The notes under the pieces were generated by a model. The model was not told the DNA's origin. It searched no databases and worked only from the letters and a program-made list of their open reading frames with translations. Of a DNA stretch of 64,000 nt, positions 45,803 to 53,666 are shown piece by piece. The position numbers and the translations under genes were made by a program. Positions within the stretch are counted from its first letter, which is position 1, and every line of letters starts with the position of its first letter. This DNA comes from Sphingobium arseniciresistens (GTDB lineage: Bacteria; Pseudomonadota; Alphaproteobacteria; Sphingomonadales; Sphingomonadaceae): the NCBI GenBank assembly GCA_029167225.1, contig JARFNK010000002.1, forward strand, positions 410,860 through 474,859, in the 5' to 3' direction.

Positions 45803-46035
45803 TTGCAGGCAGTAGCGGCCGTTCGGGACAATCCAGGACTGGAAATGATGGCGGACAGGCTCGCCGGCTATCGGATGACGTCCGCGTTCGTCGTCTCCAA
45901 ACGGAGCCGGAACTCGAGATGGCGCTCTCCCTTGCCTTGAAAGGTGCGGTAGCCGACGGGAGCGATCCTGCCATTCTTCGCAAATATGGCCGCGAAGACC
46001 GGGCTTTGGATGCTGTCACATCCGGGCTCCCGTAG
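45803..46035 (+). pseudogene. Frameshifted 3' remnant of an ABC solute-binding protein
   Basis: One frame reads DNPGLEMMADRLAGYRMTSAFVVSK up to about 45905. A second frame, one base off, continues as PELEMALSLALKGAVADG, then PAILRKYGREDRALDAV to a stop at 46035. Joined, these look like the C-terminal part of a family 3 (amino-acid-type) periplasmic binding protein, where the sequence normally ends with an ADGTY...IL.KWG-like motif. No start or N-terminal half was found. The similarity is by eye and the call is tentative. Confidence 0.42.
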
Positions 46036-46134
46036 CGCACGCCGGGCGGGCGACGATGATCCGGATGCCGCCACGATCGAGCGGATGATTGCCAAAGCGG
46101 CCAGGTGTCCATCGATCCTGTGCGTCAATATAGT

Positions 46135-46147
46135 GTATACATTCTAT
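46135..46147 (+). promoter_or_regulatory. GTATAC element D (flavin reductase promoter, distal)
   Basis: The site reads GTATACATTCTAT, the best match to the shared element, and is flanked by the inverted arms ATATAG and CTATAT (46129-46150). It lies about 200 bases upstream of the flavin reductase ATG. Confidence 0.5.
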
Positions 46148-46266
46148 ATAAGGTTCGTTTCCGCTTGTGGAAATTTGCGAGTGGCCTATCATTATGCCAT
46201 ATAAAGTGCGAGATAATGGATGATGCGATCCTGCCATTGTCGGATCCCAAGATTGGCAAAAAGAGT

Positions 46267-46279
46267 ATGTACATTTTAT
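46267..46279 (+). promoter_or_regulatory. GTATAC element E (flavin reductase promoter, proximal)
   Basis: The site reads ATGTACATTTTAT, 69 bases upstream of the flavin reductase ATG. With element D it makes a double site in one promoter. Confidence 0.45.
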
Positions 46280-46335
46280 TTTGAGTGTGCGGTTGTGGCT
46301 TTGGAACGGCCGGATGCGGAAAGAAAGGGGAAATT

Positions 46336-46824
46336 ATGGACAGCTTGAAGGGAGCGCTTCGTCGTCTCGCAAAGGCGGTTGTCGTAATCACGAGTGCCGA
46401 GAACGGGGAAAGGTTTGCGATGGCAGCAACCGCCGTGAGCGAACTCAGTCTCGACCCGCCCTCAATGCTGATCTGCGTGAACAGGACAGCCTCGATCCAT
46501 CCGGTCCTCTCTCGCGGAATGTCGTTCGCCATCAATATCCTTCACCACGACCATGCGGACATTGCGGCGAATTGCTCCGGAAAAATGAAGGGCGAGGAGC
46601 GATTTTCGGTCGGGGAATGGCAAATGACGCCACAGGGGGTTCCGTTTCTGGCGGACTGCCAGGCCGCGATAATATGCCACAACGACAAGCAGCTGGATTA
46701 TGGGACGCACAGCCTCTTCATCGGGCGCGTCGCCGATGTCTCGTTGCACGGCGACGTCTCGCCCTTGATCTATGTCGATGGCCGCTTCACGCGCGCGATG
46801 GAACGGGATACGGTCAATGGCTGA
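46336..46824 (+). CDS. Flavin reductase (HpaC/NtaB-type small component)
   Basis: This 162-aa FMN-binding split-barrel protein of the flavin reductase-like family has VVVITSAENG, MAATAVSELSLDPPSMLICVNRTASIH and AINILHHDHADIA. It would reduce free FMN with NAD(P)H and feed the two LLM monooxygenases at 58.9 and 61.2 kb. I chose the ATG at 46336 with an AAAGGGGA ribosome site. It overlaps the RibBA-like gene by 8 bases. Confidence 0.92.
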   Translation: MDSLKGALRRLAKAVVVITSAENGERFAMAATAVSELSLDPPSMLICVNRTASIHPVLSRGMSFAINILHHDHADIAANCSGKMKGEERFSVGEWQMTPQGVPFLADCQAAIICHNDKQLDYGTHSLFIGRVADVSLHGDVSPLIYVDGRFTRAMERDTVNG

Positions 46825-47923
46825 CTGCGCGACGCTCGCATTGCCAATGATCTCTTCGATCGAAACGATCATTGATGAGGCCAGGAATGGACGGATGTTC
46901 ATTCTGGTTAACGATGGCGCTGCTGACGATGATGGTGATCTGGTTCTTCCAGCCCAGCTGACCACCCCGAACGCCATCAACTTCATGGCTCGGCATTGCC
47001 GTGGCCTCATCTGCCTCGCGCTGACAAAGGAGCGCGTCGACGAGCTTGCCCTGCCTGCCATGAATCCCAAAGCGGACGAGACGGGCCGGCCGTCCTTCAC
47101 GCTCTCCATAGAAGCGAAAAACGGCGTCTCCACTGGGATTTCTGCCGCCGACCGCGCGCGGACCATCCTTGTCGCGGCGGACCGGTCATACGGACGCGAT
47201 GCCATCGTGTCTCCCGGTCATGTCTTTCCCGTAACGGCTCATCCCGGCGGTGTGCTCATGCGGGCCGGACGAACGGAAGGTGCGACAGATGTCGTCCGAC
47301 TGGCGGGGTTGAACGCCGCCGGCGTGATGTGCCGTATCCTGCGCCAGGACGGTGGGGTGGCGCGGCTCAAGGACCTGCACGAATTTGCCGCCATCCATGG
47401 GTTGAAGATCGGCACTATCCGTGATTTGATTGCCTTTCGGCGACTGCACGATAAGCTGATCGAGCGCGATCATGAGGAACATATCACGCTCGCTGGCGGT
47501 CAGGTCTGGACTTCCATAACCTATCGCAACCGCATCGACGGCCTTCGCCACGACGTCCTGGTGAAGGGGGATATCCTCCCGAATATTCCCACGCTGGTAC
47601 GGATGCACCGCTTGTCGCTCTTCGACGATGTGCTGGGTGTTCCGGGCGCCAGAAGCCGCTTGCTGCAGCGGTCCATCGACTTGATCGAGCAGGAGGGGGC
47701 AGGGGTGATCGTTCTGCTATATCCCGCCGCCGACCACGCCTACGCCTATGGCCGGGCACCGCTCAACGACGAGACCGACCTGCGCTCCTATGGCCTTGGC
47801 GCGCAGATCCTTTCGGATCTGGGTGTTCAATCGATGGTCCGGCTGACCGATACGCAAAATTCCGTCGTTGCAGTCCAGGGCTTCGGCATCGACATCATCG
47901 GCGCCCGCCCGATTTTGGCCTAG
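46817..47923 (+). CDS. RibBA-like protein with altered catalytic residues in both domains
   Basis: This 368-aa protein has the layout of bifunctional RibBA. The N-terminal domain resembles 3,4-dihydroxy-2-butanone-4-phosphate synthase (LTTPNAINFMARHCRGLICLAL, GVSTGISAADRA, SPGHVFPV). But the acidic loop, normally DRENEGD, is GAADDDGD here, and the metal-ligand histidine of GHTEA is arginine in GRTEG. The C-terminal GTP cyclohydrolase II-like domain lacks the three zinc cysteines (HSECLTGD is replaced by HRLSLFDD). It overlaps the flavin reductase gene. It may have lost riboflavin synthesis and serve flavin handling, or catalyse something else. Confidence 0.85.
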   Translation: MADCATLALPMISSIETIIDEARNGRMFILVNDGAADDDGDLVLPAQLTTPNAINFMARHCRGLICLALTKERVDELALPAMNPKADETGRPSFTLSIEAKNGVSTGISAADRARTILVAADRSYGRDAIVSPGHVFPVTAHPGGVLMRAGRTEGATDVVRLAGLNAAGVMCRILRQDGGVARLKDLHEFAAIHGLKIGTIRDLIAFRRLHDKLIERDHEEHITLAGGQVWTSITYRNRIDGLRHDVLVKGDILPNIPTLVRMHRLSLFDDVLGVPGARSRLLQRSIDLIEQEGAGVIVLLYPAADHAYAYGRAPLNDETDLRSYGLGAQILSDLGVQSMVRLTDTQNSVVAVQGFGIDIIGARPILA

Positions 47924-48222
47924 GGTATCGCCCGAGCTGACATCGGGATTGCCCGGCGGCTTTCCGGAGGCCGGGTGGCTTGAAGCTCCAGGCGTACGCG
48001 GCAAGCGGCAGGCGGCGGGAAGAGCAGGTGGCGGCGGTGGCCTAAGAGTCGATGCCATCGCCGGCGTCGAACGTGCCGCCGCGCTCCTTGCGATCTGTCG
48101 TACAGTTGGCTTTGCCGCGTCTCGACGACCTCCCGACATGCTCGTCATGCCGGCTTGGCCATGGAAATGGCAGGCGGCGACCATGCCGACGACCAGCCGT
48201 GGTCGTCAGTGCCTGTTCTGCA
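47924..48222. other. Convergent intergenic region
   Basis: About 300 bases lie between the RibBA-like and MetX-like genes. There is a short GC hairpin near 47952-47975 (CCCGGC / GCCGGG) that could terminate either transcript weakly. No gene is recognised. Confidence 0.45.
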
Positions 48223-49227
48223 TCATGCCTTCAGCAAGTCTGCAATTGCTGTCTCGAAAAAGGCAATGTCCCGCGGGTCACTGCCGGGAGATGCGCCGCG
48301 ATGACCCCAGATGGATGGCAGGACGCGCAACTCAGCGTTGGGCATGTGGGCTTGCTCGATCACGCTGTCATCGGGCGGGAAATACATGTCGGTCTGCGAA
48401 GGCATGATGATCGTCCGGGCCGTTATCGCACGCAAGGCGGCATGGAAATCCTTCGCGAAGCGGGGATTGTCGCTGATGTCGGCGCTTTCCCAGGTGCGGA
48501 TTTGGGCAAGGACATCATTGACGTCGCCAAAGGCATAGGGGTCTGCCCTGTCGAGATAGGCCTGCGTGCTGTCATGACCCTCGGCCAGGTGGAGGCCTGC
48601 CCTGTAAAAGGACTGGGAGAAGCCCCAGGCATCCGTGGTAAGCCGCATCCGGCGGAGCGACTCGACCGGATTTGTTTCATAATCCCCGCCTTGCCATTCA
48701 CATGGCGATGTCAGCGCCAGTTTCAGCGCCGCAAGATAGACATAATTGTGCGGAGATGTCCGCGCCGAGCCTGCCAGAGCCAGGATGCCGTCCATCTCAT
48801 CGGCATAATAGGCGCCCCACTGGAAAGCGATCTGCGCGCCCATGGACCGTCCAACGATCAGGCGCAGCCTCTCGATCCCAAAATGCTCGTGAAGCAAGCG
48901 CCGCTGAAAGCTGACATTGTCGAGCAGGCTGACATGGGGGAAGCGCATGCGCTCGCTTGGCGCAGGCATGTTGCTCGGTGAGGACGACATGCCATTGCCG
49001 AAAATGTCCACGACGACGATGAAATAGCGCGTGGGATCGAGGGGGCGGCCTTCGCCGATGATATAGCGTGCGGCCTCATGATTGCCCGCGCACCACGTCG
49101 GAAAGAGGATCGCATTGTCCCTGGCGGCATTCAGCTTGCCATGGGTCTCGAAGCCAATGAAGGCGGATGGCAATATCCCTCCATATTGAAGGGATACGTC
49201 GCCCAGTTCATAGCTTCCCACAGACAT
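48223..49227 (-). CDS. MetX-like alpha/beta hydrolase
   Basis: This 334-aa protein is related to homoserine O-acetyltransferase and acylase-type hydrolases. It has the N-terminal FETHGKLNAARDNAILFPTW, the nucleophile serine in IVGRSMGAQIAFQWG, an aspartate candidate in PSQTDMYFPP, and the catalytic histidine in SIWGHRGASPGSD. It follows the NicC-like monooxygenase by 41 bases on the same strand. True MetX is somewhat longer and acts in methionine synthesis; the context suggests a catabolic acyl or amide hydrolase instead. It is a candidate deformylase for N-formylmaleamate. Confidence 0.85.
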   Translation of the reverse strand: MSVGSYELGDVSLQYGGILPSAFIGFETHGKLNAARDNAILFPTWCAGNHEAARYIIGEGRPLDPTRYFIVVVDIFGNGMSSSPSNMPAPSERMRFPHVSLLDNVSFQRRLLHEHFGIERLRLIVGRSMGAQIAFQWGAYYADEMDGILALAGSARTSPHNYVYLAALKLALTSPCEWQGGDYETNPVESLRRMRLTTDAWGFSQSFYRAGLHLAEGHDSTQAYLDRADPYAFGDVNDVLAQIRTWESADISDNPRFAKDFHAALRAITARTIIMPSQTDMYFPPDDSVIEQAHMPNAELRVLPSIWGHRGASPGSDPRDIAFFETAIADLLKA

Positions 49228-49268
49228 TCACACGCCTCCGCAAATTCGCGCATATGCAAGGATGAACG

Positions 49269-50465
49269 CTAAGCGGCGGACGCAGTGTCGATGTGCTCGC
49301 TCTGCTGATCTGTCGCCGCCGTGCTGACAAGGGGCACGGTCATGGCATCATAGCCATAGCACCAGGTTGGATCGGTGGGATAACGCATCCAGATGTTCCT
49401 GTTGGACAGTGCCTGAACGCGCGACGTCCGCTCGAAACGGTTGGTGCGGTAGAGATCGAATGCACCCGCATAATCGCCATCGGCTCCATCGATGCAGCGG
49501 AAGAGCACTGCGGCATCCTCGATCGCCATGCCTGCGCCCTGGCCCATATGGGGCTTCATCGGGTGGCAGGCATCGCCCAGGAGAACAATGCGTCCGCGGC
49601 TCCACAGAGATAGCGGCTTGCGAACCAGCAGCGGCCATTTGCTGATCTGGGGCGCGGCCTTGATCAGGCGGATAACGTCTTCATGGAAGCCTTCATAATG
49701 CGCGAGCATCTCGGCATTCGTGGCTTCGACTGGATTGAGCCCTTCAAAATTCGGGTCGGGCGAACCCGTGACGAAATAGACTTCGTCTCGGACCTTGGTA
49801 AGGTAATACATGATGAGGTGCCGGTCTTCCTGGGCTGGATGCCGGTCATCCGACCAGAATTTCGCGCCGTCCGAACCAAGCTTATAGTCGCCGAGCAACT
49901 TGGTGGGGAAAATCGATCGGTAGGCGACGAAGCCCGAATATGTCGGAAGTTCGGGCCCGAGCAGGATGTCTCGCACGACGGAATTCACCCCGTCCGCGCC
50001 GATGACGATGTCTGCGTCGGCGGTGGTGCCATCGGCAAAGGTCAGCCGTGTTGATCCGCCCTTTTCGTCCAGGCCGGTGAGGCAGTGGCCGAAACGGATC
50101 CGATGCGCCGGGACCGCATTGCTCATGATGCTCTGCAGATCGCCGCGATGCAGATGGAGATGCGGGGCGCCATATTGCTCCTCCCACTCATCTTCCAACT
50201 GGGCGAAGTAGATCCGTCCTGTATCCCACTCACGGTTCAGCCAGCTTTCGGGCCGATTTCCTATCGCACATAGTTGGTCGAGAATGCCCAGGCTTTTCAT
50301 GACCTTTGTCGTATTGGGATAGATGTTGATCCCTGCACCCATGCGCGCGAGCTGGGGCGCCTGTTCATACAACGTATAATTATATCCGGCCTTCTCGAGC
50401 AGGATGGCAAGCGTCAGTCCGCCAAGTCCCGCGCCAACAATGGCGATATTGAGCTTCTTCTTCAT
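49269..50465 (-). CDS. FAD-dependent hydroxypyridine monooxygenase, NicC/HspB-like
   Basis: This 398-aa class A flavoprotein monooxygenase has the FAD motif AIVGAGLGGLTLAILL, the DG motif DIVIGADGVNSVVRD and the GD motif IVLLGDACHPMKPHMGQG. Many stretches recall 6-hydroxynicotinate 3-monooxygenase (for example KFWSDDRHP, DEVYFVTGSPDPNFEG, ISKWPLLVRKPLSLWSRGR, DPTWCYGYD). NicC decarboxylates and hydroxylates its substrate to 2,5-dihydroxypyridine, which fits the NicX gene upstream. I chose the ATG at 50465; a longer frame would include element F. The exact substrate may differ from 6-hydroxynicotinate. Confidence 0.87.
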   Translation of the reverse strand: MKKKLNIAIVGAGLGGLTLAILLEKAGYNYTLYEQAPQLARMGAGINIYPNTTKVMKSLGILDQLCAIGNRPESWLNREWDTGRIYFAQLEDEWEEQYGAPHLHLHRGDLQSIMSNAVPAHRIRFGHCLTGLDEKGGSTRLTFADGTTADADIVIGADGVNSVVRDILLGPELPTYSGFVAYRSIFPTKLLGDYKLGSDGAKFWSDDRHPAQEDRHLIMYYLTKVRDEVYFVTGSPDPNFEGLNPVEATNAEMLAHYEGFHEDVIRLIKAAPQISKWPLLVRKPLSLWSRGRIVLLGDACHPMKPHMGQGAGMAIEDAAVLFRCIDGADGDYAGAFDLYRTNRFERTSRVQALSNRNIWMRYPTDPTWCYGYDAMTVPLVSTAATDQQSEHIDTASAA

Positions 50466-50501
50466 CTCTCGAAATCCCATGACGATCTTTGAACCGTAAT
50501 A

Positions 50502-50514
50502 AAAGGGTGTGTAC
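50502..50514 (-). promoter_or_regulatory. GTATAC element F (NicC-like promoter)
   Basis: On the minus strand it reads GTACACACCCTTT, preceded by ATATAAC. It lies about 37-49 bases upstream of the NicC-like ATG. Confidence 0.4.
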
Positions 50515-50828
50515 GTTATATTTTTGCCCGAGGAAAGAGCGAGTACCGCAATTTTGGCAGAATCTTGCGCAGAAAAATGTGAGGCGATGCCGGTGTTCTG
50601 AACAACGAAAATCAAATAAAAATATTATATATCAAATTGATAAATAGATATCGATGCATCGCGCGACGGAGCAGATCCACGCCTGATCATATTACTCGCC
50701 GGCGGTCCAATTGGCGTGCTGGGCTGGATGGGACGCGATTTGCAATGCTTGCATCTGATTTTGAAAAGCGCCCGGCGCGACGTGCGCCGCCAGCCATGCT
50801 CGCTGTCGCGCCGGGCTGGTCCTTTCGC

Positions 50829-50871
50829 TTGCCCCATTCGTTCGCTGCCACTGCAACGCCGAATGGGGCAA
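50829..50871 (-). terminator. Hairpin downstream of the nicX-type operon
   Basis: A perfect 12-bp inverted repeat (TTGCCCCATTCG / CGAATGGGGCAA) with a 19-base loop lies 35 bases after the amidase stop codon. There is no T tract on the minus strand, so it may be a partial terminator or an RNA-stability hairpin. Confidence 0.4.
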
Positions 50872-50905
50872 AATTCTTCCGCCCCGTTGTGCGATGTCCG
50901 CTGGG

Positions 50906-51559
50906 TCAGCGGGCCTGTACGCCGGCAAGATAAGCCAGGGTTTCTTCTTCGCTGACAACGTCGCCATATTTCGCGTCGATGTCGAACAGATTGGCCTTGT
51001 GCGGTTCAGGGTGGCGATCACCCACGGCTTCGCGCACGACCATCGGACGGAAGCCCATGGAGCAGGTGTCCACCGCGGTTGCCCGGACGCAACCGCTCGT
51101 GGAAACCCCGCCGATGATCAACGTGTCGATGCGCTGCGAGGTCAGCAGGGCTGCCAGCGGCGTGCCGCAGAAGGCACTGGCATAGCGTTTCGAGATGATC
51201 ACCTCGTCGGCCCTGGGGACGATATTCGGTGGAAAATCGCCCAGCGGATTGCCCTTTTCAAAGCAAAGCAGCGGCAGCCGGATTTTCTCGAAGAATATGC
51301 CGCCGTCGGCGCCGCCCTTGGTATATTCGACATTGGTGAGGATCACGGGAATGTCGGCCTTGCGGCAAGCATCCATCAGGCGGACGGAGGATGCGAGCGC
51401 CGGCGCGAAATTCCGGTGATATAATGGCGATCCTTCCCGGAAATAGGCTTCTACCAAGTCGATCAGGAGAAGGGCGGGCTTTGCGCCGAACCCCAGCCGA
51501 TGTCCGAAGCCGGTCGTTTCATAATTGTTTGCGAGCAGTTCGCTGATATCAGGTTCCAT
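50906..51559 (-). CDS. Isochorismatase-fold amidohydrolase, NicF (maleamate amidase)-like
   Basis: This 217-aa cysteine hydrolase of the isochorismatase/N-carbamoylsarcosine amidase superfamily has a complete Asp-Lys-Cys triad: Asp34 in LLIDLVEAYF, Lys124 in IISKRYASAF and Cys157 in GGVSTSGCVRATAVD. In the nicotinate and picolinate pathways the homologous NicF/PicF converts maleamate to maleate and ammonia. It follows the NicX-type gene by 29 bases on the same strand, which supports that role. Confidence 0.85.
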   Translation of the reverse strand: MEPDISELLANNYETTGFGHRLGFGAKPALLLIDLVEAYFREGSPLYHRNFAPALASSVRLMDACRKADIPVILTNVEYTKGGADGGIFFEKIRLPLLCFEKGNPLGDFPPNIVPRADEVIISKRYASAFCGTPLAALLTSQRIDTLIIGGVSTSGCVRATAVDTCSMGFRPMVVREAVGDRHPEPHKANLFDIDAKYGDVVSEEETLAYLAGVQAR

Positions 51560-51588
51560 GTTTCTAGATATCCTTGTTCGTCAGCCGA

Positions 51589-52659
51589 TCAATCGAACGG
51601 CGGTTGATAAGCTGGAACGGCCTGGTCAGCCGGGATGACATTCCCGTCCGTGACAATAGGCTCGTCGTCGAGTTGAATGGAGCAGCGCCGCAAGGGGATA
51701 TCCATGTGGCAGGCGGTGTTTCTGGTGCCGCCGGCTTCGGTATTCGGCCCAGTGGAAAAGAGAAAATTGCCGTAAAAGGCGCGGCCGTCGATGGCCTGGG
51801 ACTCGGACTTTCCATAGAGCCCAAGGGCCGTCCACTGCGCGCGGTTCTGTAGGCCCCAGCCAAGATGGGAGAGCGCGAAGACCTCCGGATCGTTGAACGT
51901 CATCATGTAGGTCTTGAGATATTCGGCGTCGAAACCGCCCGAGAATTTGCGGATATACCCGCCCTCGAAGTCCAGCGTGATCGGGGACTGGGCATAGCGT
52001 TTGAAGGGGAGGATGATGTCGCCTGTGTCGATCACGATCCTGCCCGTGGCGGTCCCTTCATTGGCCCAAGTGAATAGAAAGCCGCTCGGCCAATTGTCCC
52101 AATGTCCCGGTTCGTCGGAGAAGCCATATTCTCCCACGCTGGGATACTGGCCGACTTCACAACGAAAATCGGTGCCGGCGCGCGATTGCACCGTCATGGT
52201 GCGCGCCTGCTCCAGCCTCTTTACGCCGGCCAGGACACGGCGCTTGTCGTCTTCATTCGGGAGCATGCGTGCGAGAACTTCAGGCGGCTCGATCACCGCC
52301 AGCATGCGCGATCCGCTATTGAGCAGTTCCTGCTGCTCGGGCGAATGGAGCAACAGCATCGTATCGATGATGAGATCCGCCGCCGCGAGCGCCTTCTTGG
52401 CGGCCTCGTGGCCGGAAAGGGCGGTTTCGCCCACATATCCGGTCGGATCATAGCTCGTATAGGTCACATAATTATGGCAGGGCAGCTCGACGCCATAGAC
52501 TTTCGCCTTCAGTCGCTGCGCTGCCTCCATCGCTGCCCACACGACACGAGGATTCGAGTTCCCGCTCTTGAGAATGGCGACCGATTGCGTTTCGTCGACG
52601 CGCGAGAGACGAAGAATATGCTCGAACATTTCGAGAAGTTCATTGTCACCTATGAGCAT
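51589..52659 (-). CDS. nicX: 2,5-dihydroxypyridine 5,6-dioxygenase
   Basis: This 356-aa enzyme closely matches Pseudomonas putida NicX. Shared stretches include LRLSRVDETQSVA, MEAAQRLKAKVYGVELP, IEPPEVLARMLPNEDDKRRVL, WPSGFLFTWANEG and NFLFSTGPNTEAGG. The four published iron ligands fall at the same numbers here: His265, Ser302, His318 and Asp320. The enzyme opens 2,5-dihydroxypyridine to N-formylmaleamate. It is the firmest evidence that this locus handles a pyridine ring. It is preceded by the lyase gene and followed by the amidase gene. Confidence 0.94.
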   Translation of the reverse strand: MLIGDNELLEMFEHILRLSRVDETQSVAILKSGNSNPRVVWAAMEAAQRLKAKVYGVELPCHNYVTYTSYDPTGYVGETALSGHEAAKKALAAADLIIDTMLLLHSPEQQELLNSGSRMLAVIEPPEVLARMLPNEDDKRRVLAGVKRLEQARTMTVQSRAGTDFRCEVGQYPSVGEYGFSDEPGHWDNWPSGFLFTWANEGTATGRIVIDTGDIILPFKRYAQSPITLDFEGGYIRKFSGGFDAEYLKTYMMTFNDPEVFALSHLGWGLQNRAQWTALGLYGKSESQAIDGRAFYGNFLFSTGPNTEAGGTRNTACHMDIPLRRCSIQLDDEPIVTDGNVIPADQAVPAYQPPFD

Positions 52660-52770
52660 GCCTCACTCCCATGCCGTAATGGCCATTCCATTGTGTCGAA
52701 GGCGAAGATTGATCGGGTGGTGCGGAACATTGTCCGCGAAGCCTGCCGCACGAGGCTGTTGCGCTTGCGG

Positions 52771-53643
52771 TCAATTTTCCGCCGCATTGACGAGATATTT
52801 TCTTTCGAATTCCCAGATGTCTTCAAAACCGAGCATGCGGGTGAAAGCCGGGAAGTCGTACATCGCTGTCTCGCCCGTCGATGTGCCGTGGTTGCGCAGT
52901 TCGCCATAGGCCGCCTCCAGCGCCGCGCCGGCGGACAGGAAACCGGCAGCCGGAAAAATGGCGATCTGATAGCCGAGTTCAGCCAGCTTCGCCGCAGGGA
53001 GCATTGGTGTCTTGCCGCCATTCACCATATTCGCAAGCAGAGGGGCGTCGATCCTTTCGCCAATCAGCTTGAGTTCCTCTTCGGTTTCGGGGGATTCGAT
53101 GAAGATCACATCGGCGCCGGCCGCAGCATAGGCCTGACCACGCTTTATGGCTTCGTCGATGCCATAACCCGTCCGCGCGTCTGTGCGCGCGACGATCAGG
53201 AAATCGTCGCTTGACCGGCTGTCGCAGGCGACTTGGATCTTCCGGGTCATTTCATCGATGCTGACGACTTCCCGATAGGGTGTGTGGCCGCATTTCTTGG
53301 GTGAAACCTGATCCTCGAACTGGATGGCGGTGACGCCGGCATGCTCATACCCGCGAACCGTGTGGCGGATGTTCAGCAATCCGCCATAGCCGGTGTCCGC
53401 GTCGGCGATGATCGGAGTCTTAGTCTTTTCCGCGATCTGCGCGACGCGGGTGAGCATGTCGGTGTAGGTCGCAAGGCCCGCATCCGGAAGGCCGAGATAA
53501 GATGCCACCGTGCCATAGCCGGTCACATAGAGGGCCTTAAAACCCATATTGTCGGCAATAAGCCCCGAAATCAGGTCATAAATGCCAGGAGCAACGATCA
53601 TTTCTCCATTTTTCAATGCGGCTTTCAAAGCTCCGTCGGCCAT
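52771..53643 (-). CDS. Isocitrate lyase/PEP mutase-family lyase
   Basis: This 290-aa TIM-barrel protein has the family start VAPGIYDLISGLIADNMGF, the metal-binding DADTGYGG, FEDQVSPKKCGH and IARTDAR. The KKCGH motif with its catalytic cysteine points to a lyase (2-methylisocitrate lyase or 2,3-dimethylmalate lyase type) rather than a PEP mutase. In the anaerobic nicotinate pathway a dimethylmalate lyase is used, but here it stands beside an aerobic dioxygenase, so its substrate is uncertain. It lies 23 bases after the 3-hydroxyacyl-CoA-dehydrogenase-like gene and 111 bases before nicX. Confidence 0.88.
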   Translation of the reverse strand: MADGALKAALKNGEMIVAPGIYDLISGLIADNMGFKALYVTGYGTVASYLGLPDAGLATYTDMLTRVAQIAEKTKTPIIADADTGYGGLLNIRHTVRGYEHAGVTAIQFEDQVSPKKCGHTPYREVVSIDEMTRKIQVACDSRSSDDFLIVARTDARTGYGIDEAIKRGQAYAAAGADVIFIESPETEEELKLIGERIDAPLLANMVNGGKTPMLPAAKLAELGYQIAIFPAAGFLSAGAALEAAYGELRNHGTSTGETAMYDFPAFTRMLGFEDIWEFERKYLVNAAEN

Positions 53644-53666
53644 ACCAAATGCTCCCTTGTTCGTGT

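Larger units (their letters stand above)
45488..46334. other. Long intergenic region with gene remnant and two elements
   Basis: This is about 850 bases between the SDR and the flavin reductase gene. It holds a frameshifted 3' remnant of a solute-binding-protein gene (about 45803-46035) and two copies of the GTATAC element (46135 and 46267). The first 300 bases show no recognisable gene. Confidence 0.5.
50466..50905. other. Intergenic region between monooxygenase and amidase genes
   Basis: About 440 bases hold element F (50502-50514) and a long hairpin (50829-50871), with a very AT-rich stretch near 50600-50640. No gene is recognised. Confidence 0.45.

Noticed and set aside
45363-46112. A 249-aa minus-strand frame after the SDR
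   Set aside because: It overlaps the SDR end and the plus-strand remnant, and its Arg/Ser/Pro-rich composition indicates a shadow frame.
49269-52659. Nicotine degradation (VPP-type) as the function of the locus
   Set aside because: The genes for the upper nicotine pathway (hydroxylase, 6-hydroxynicotine oxidase, pseudooxynicotine steps) are not seen; only the shared lower steps match.
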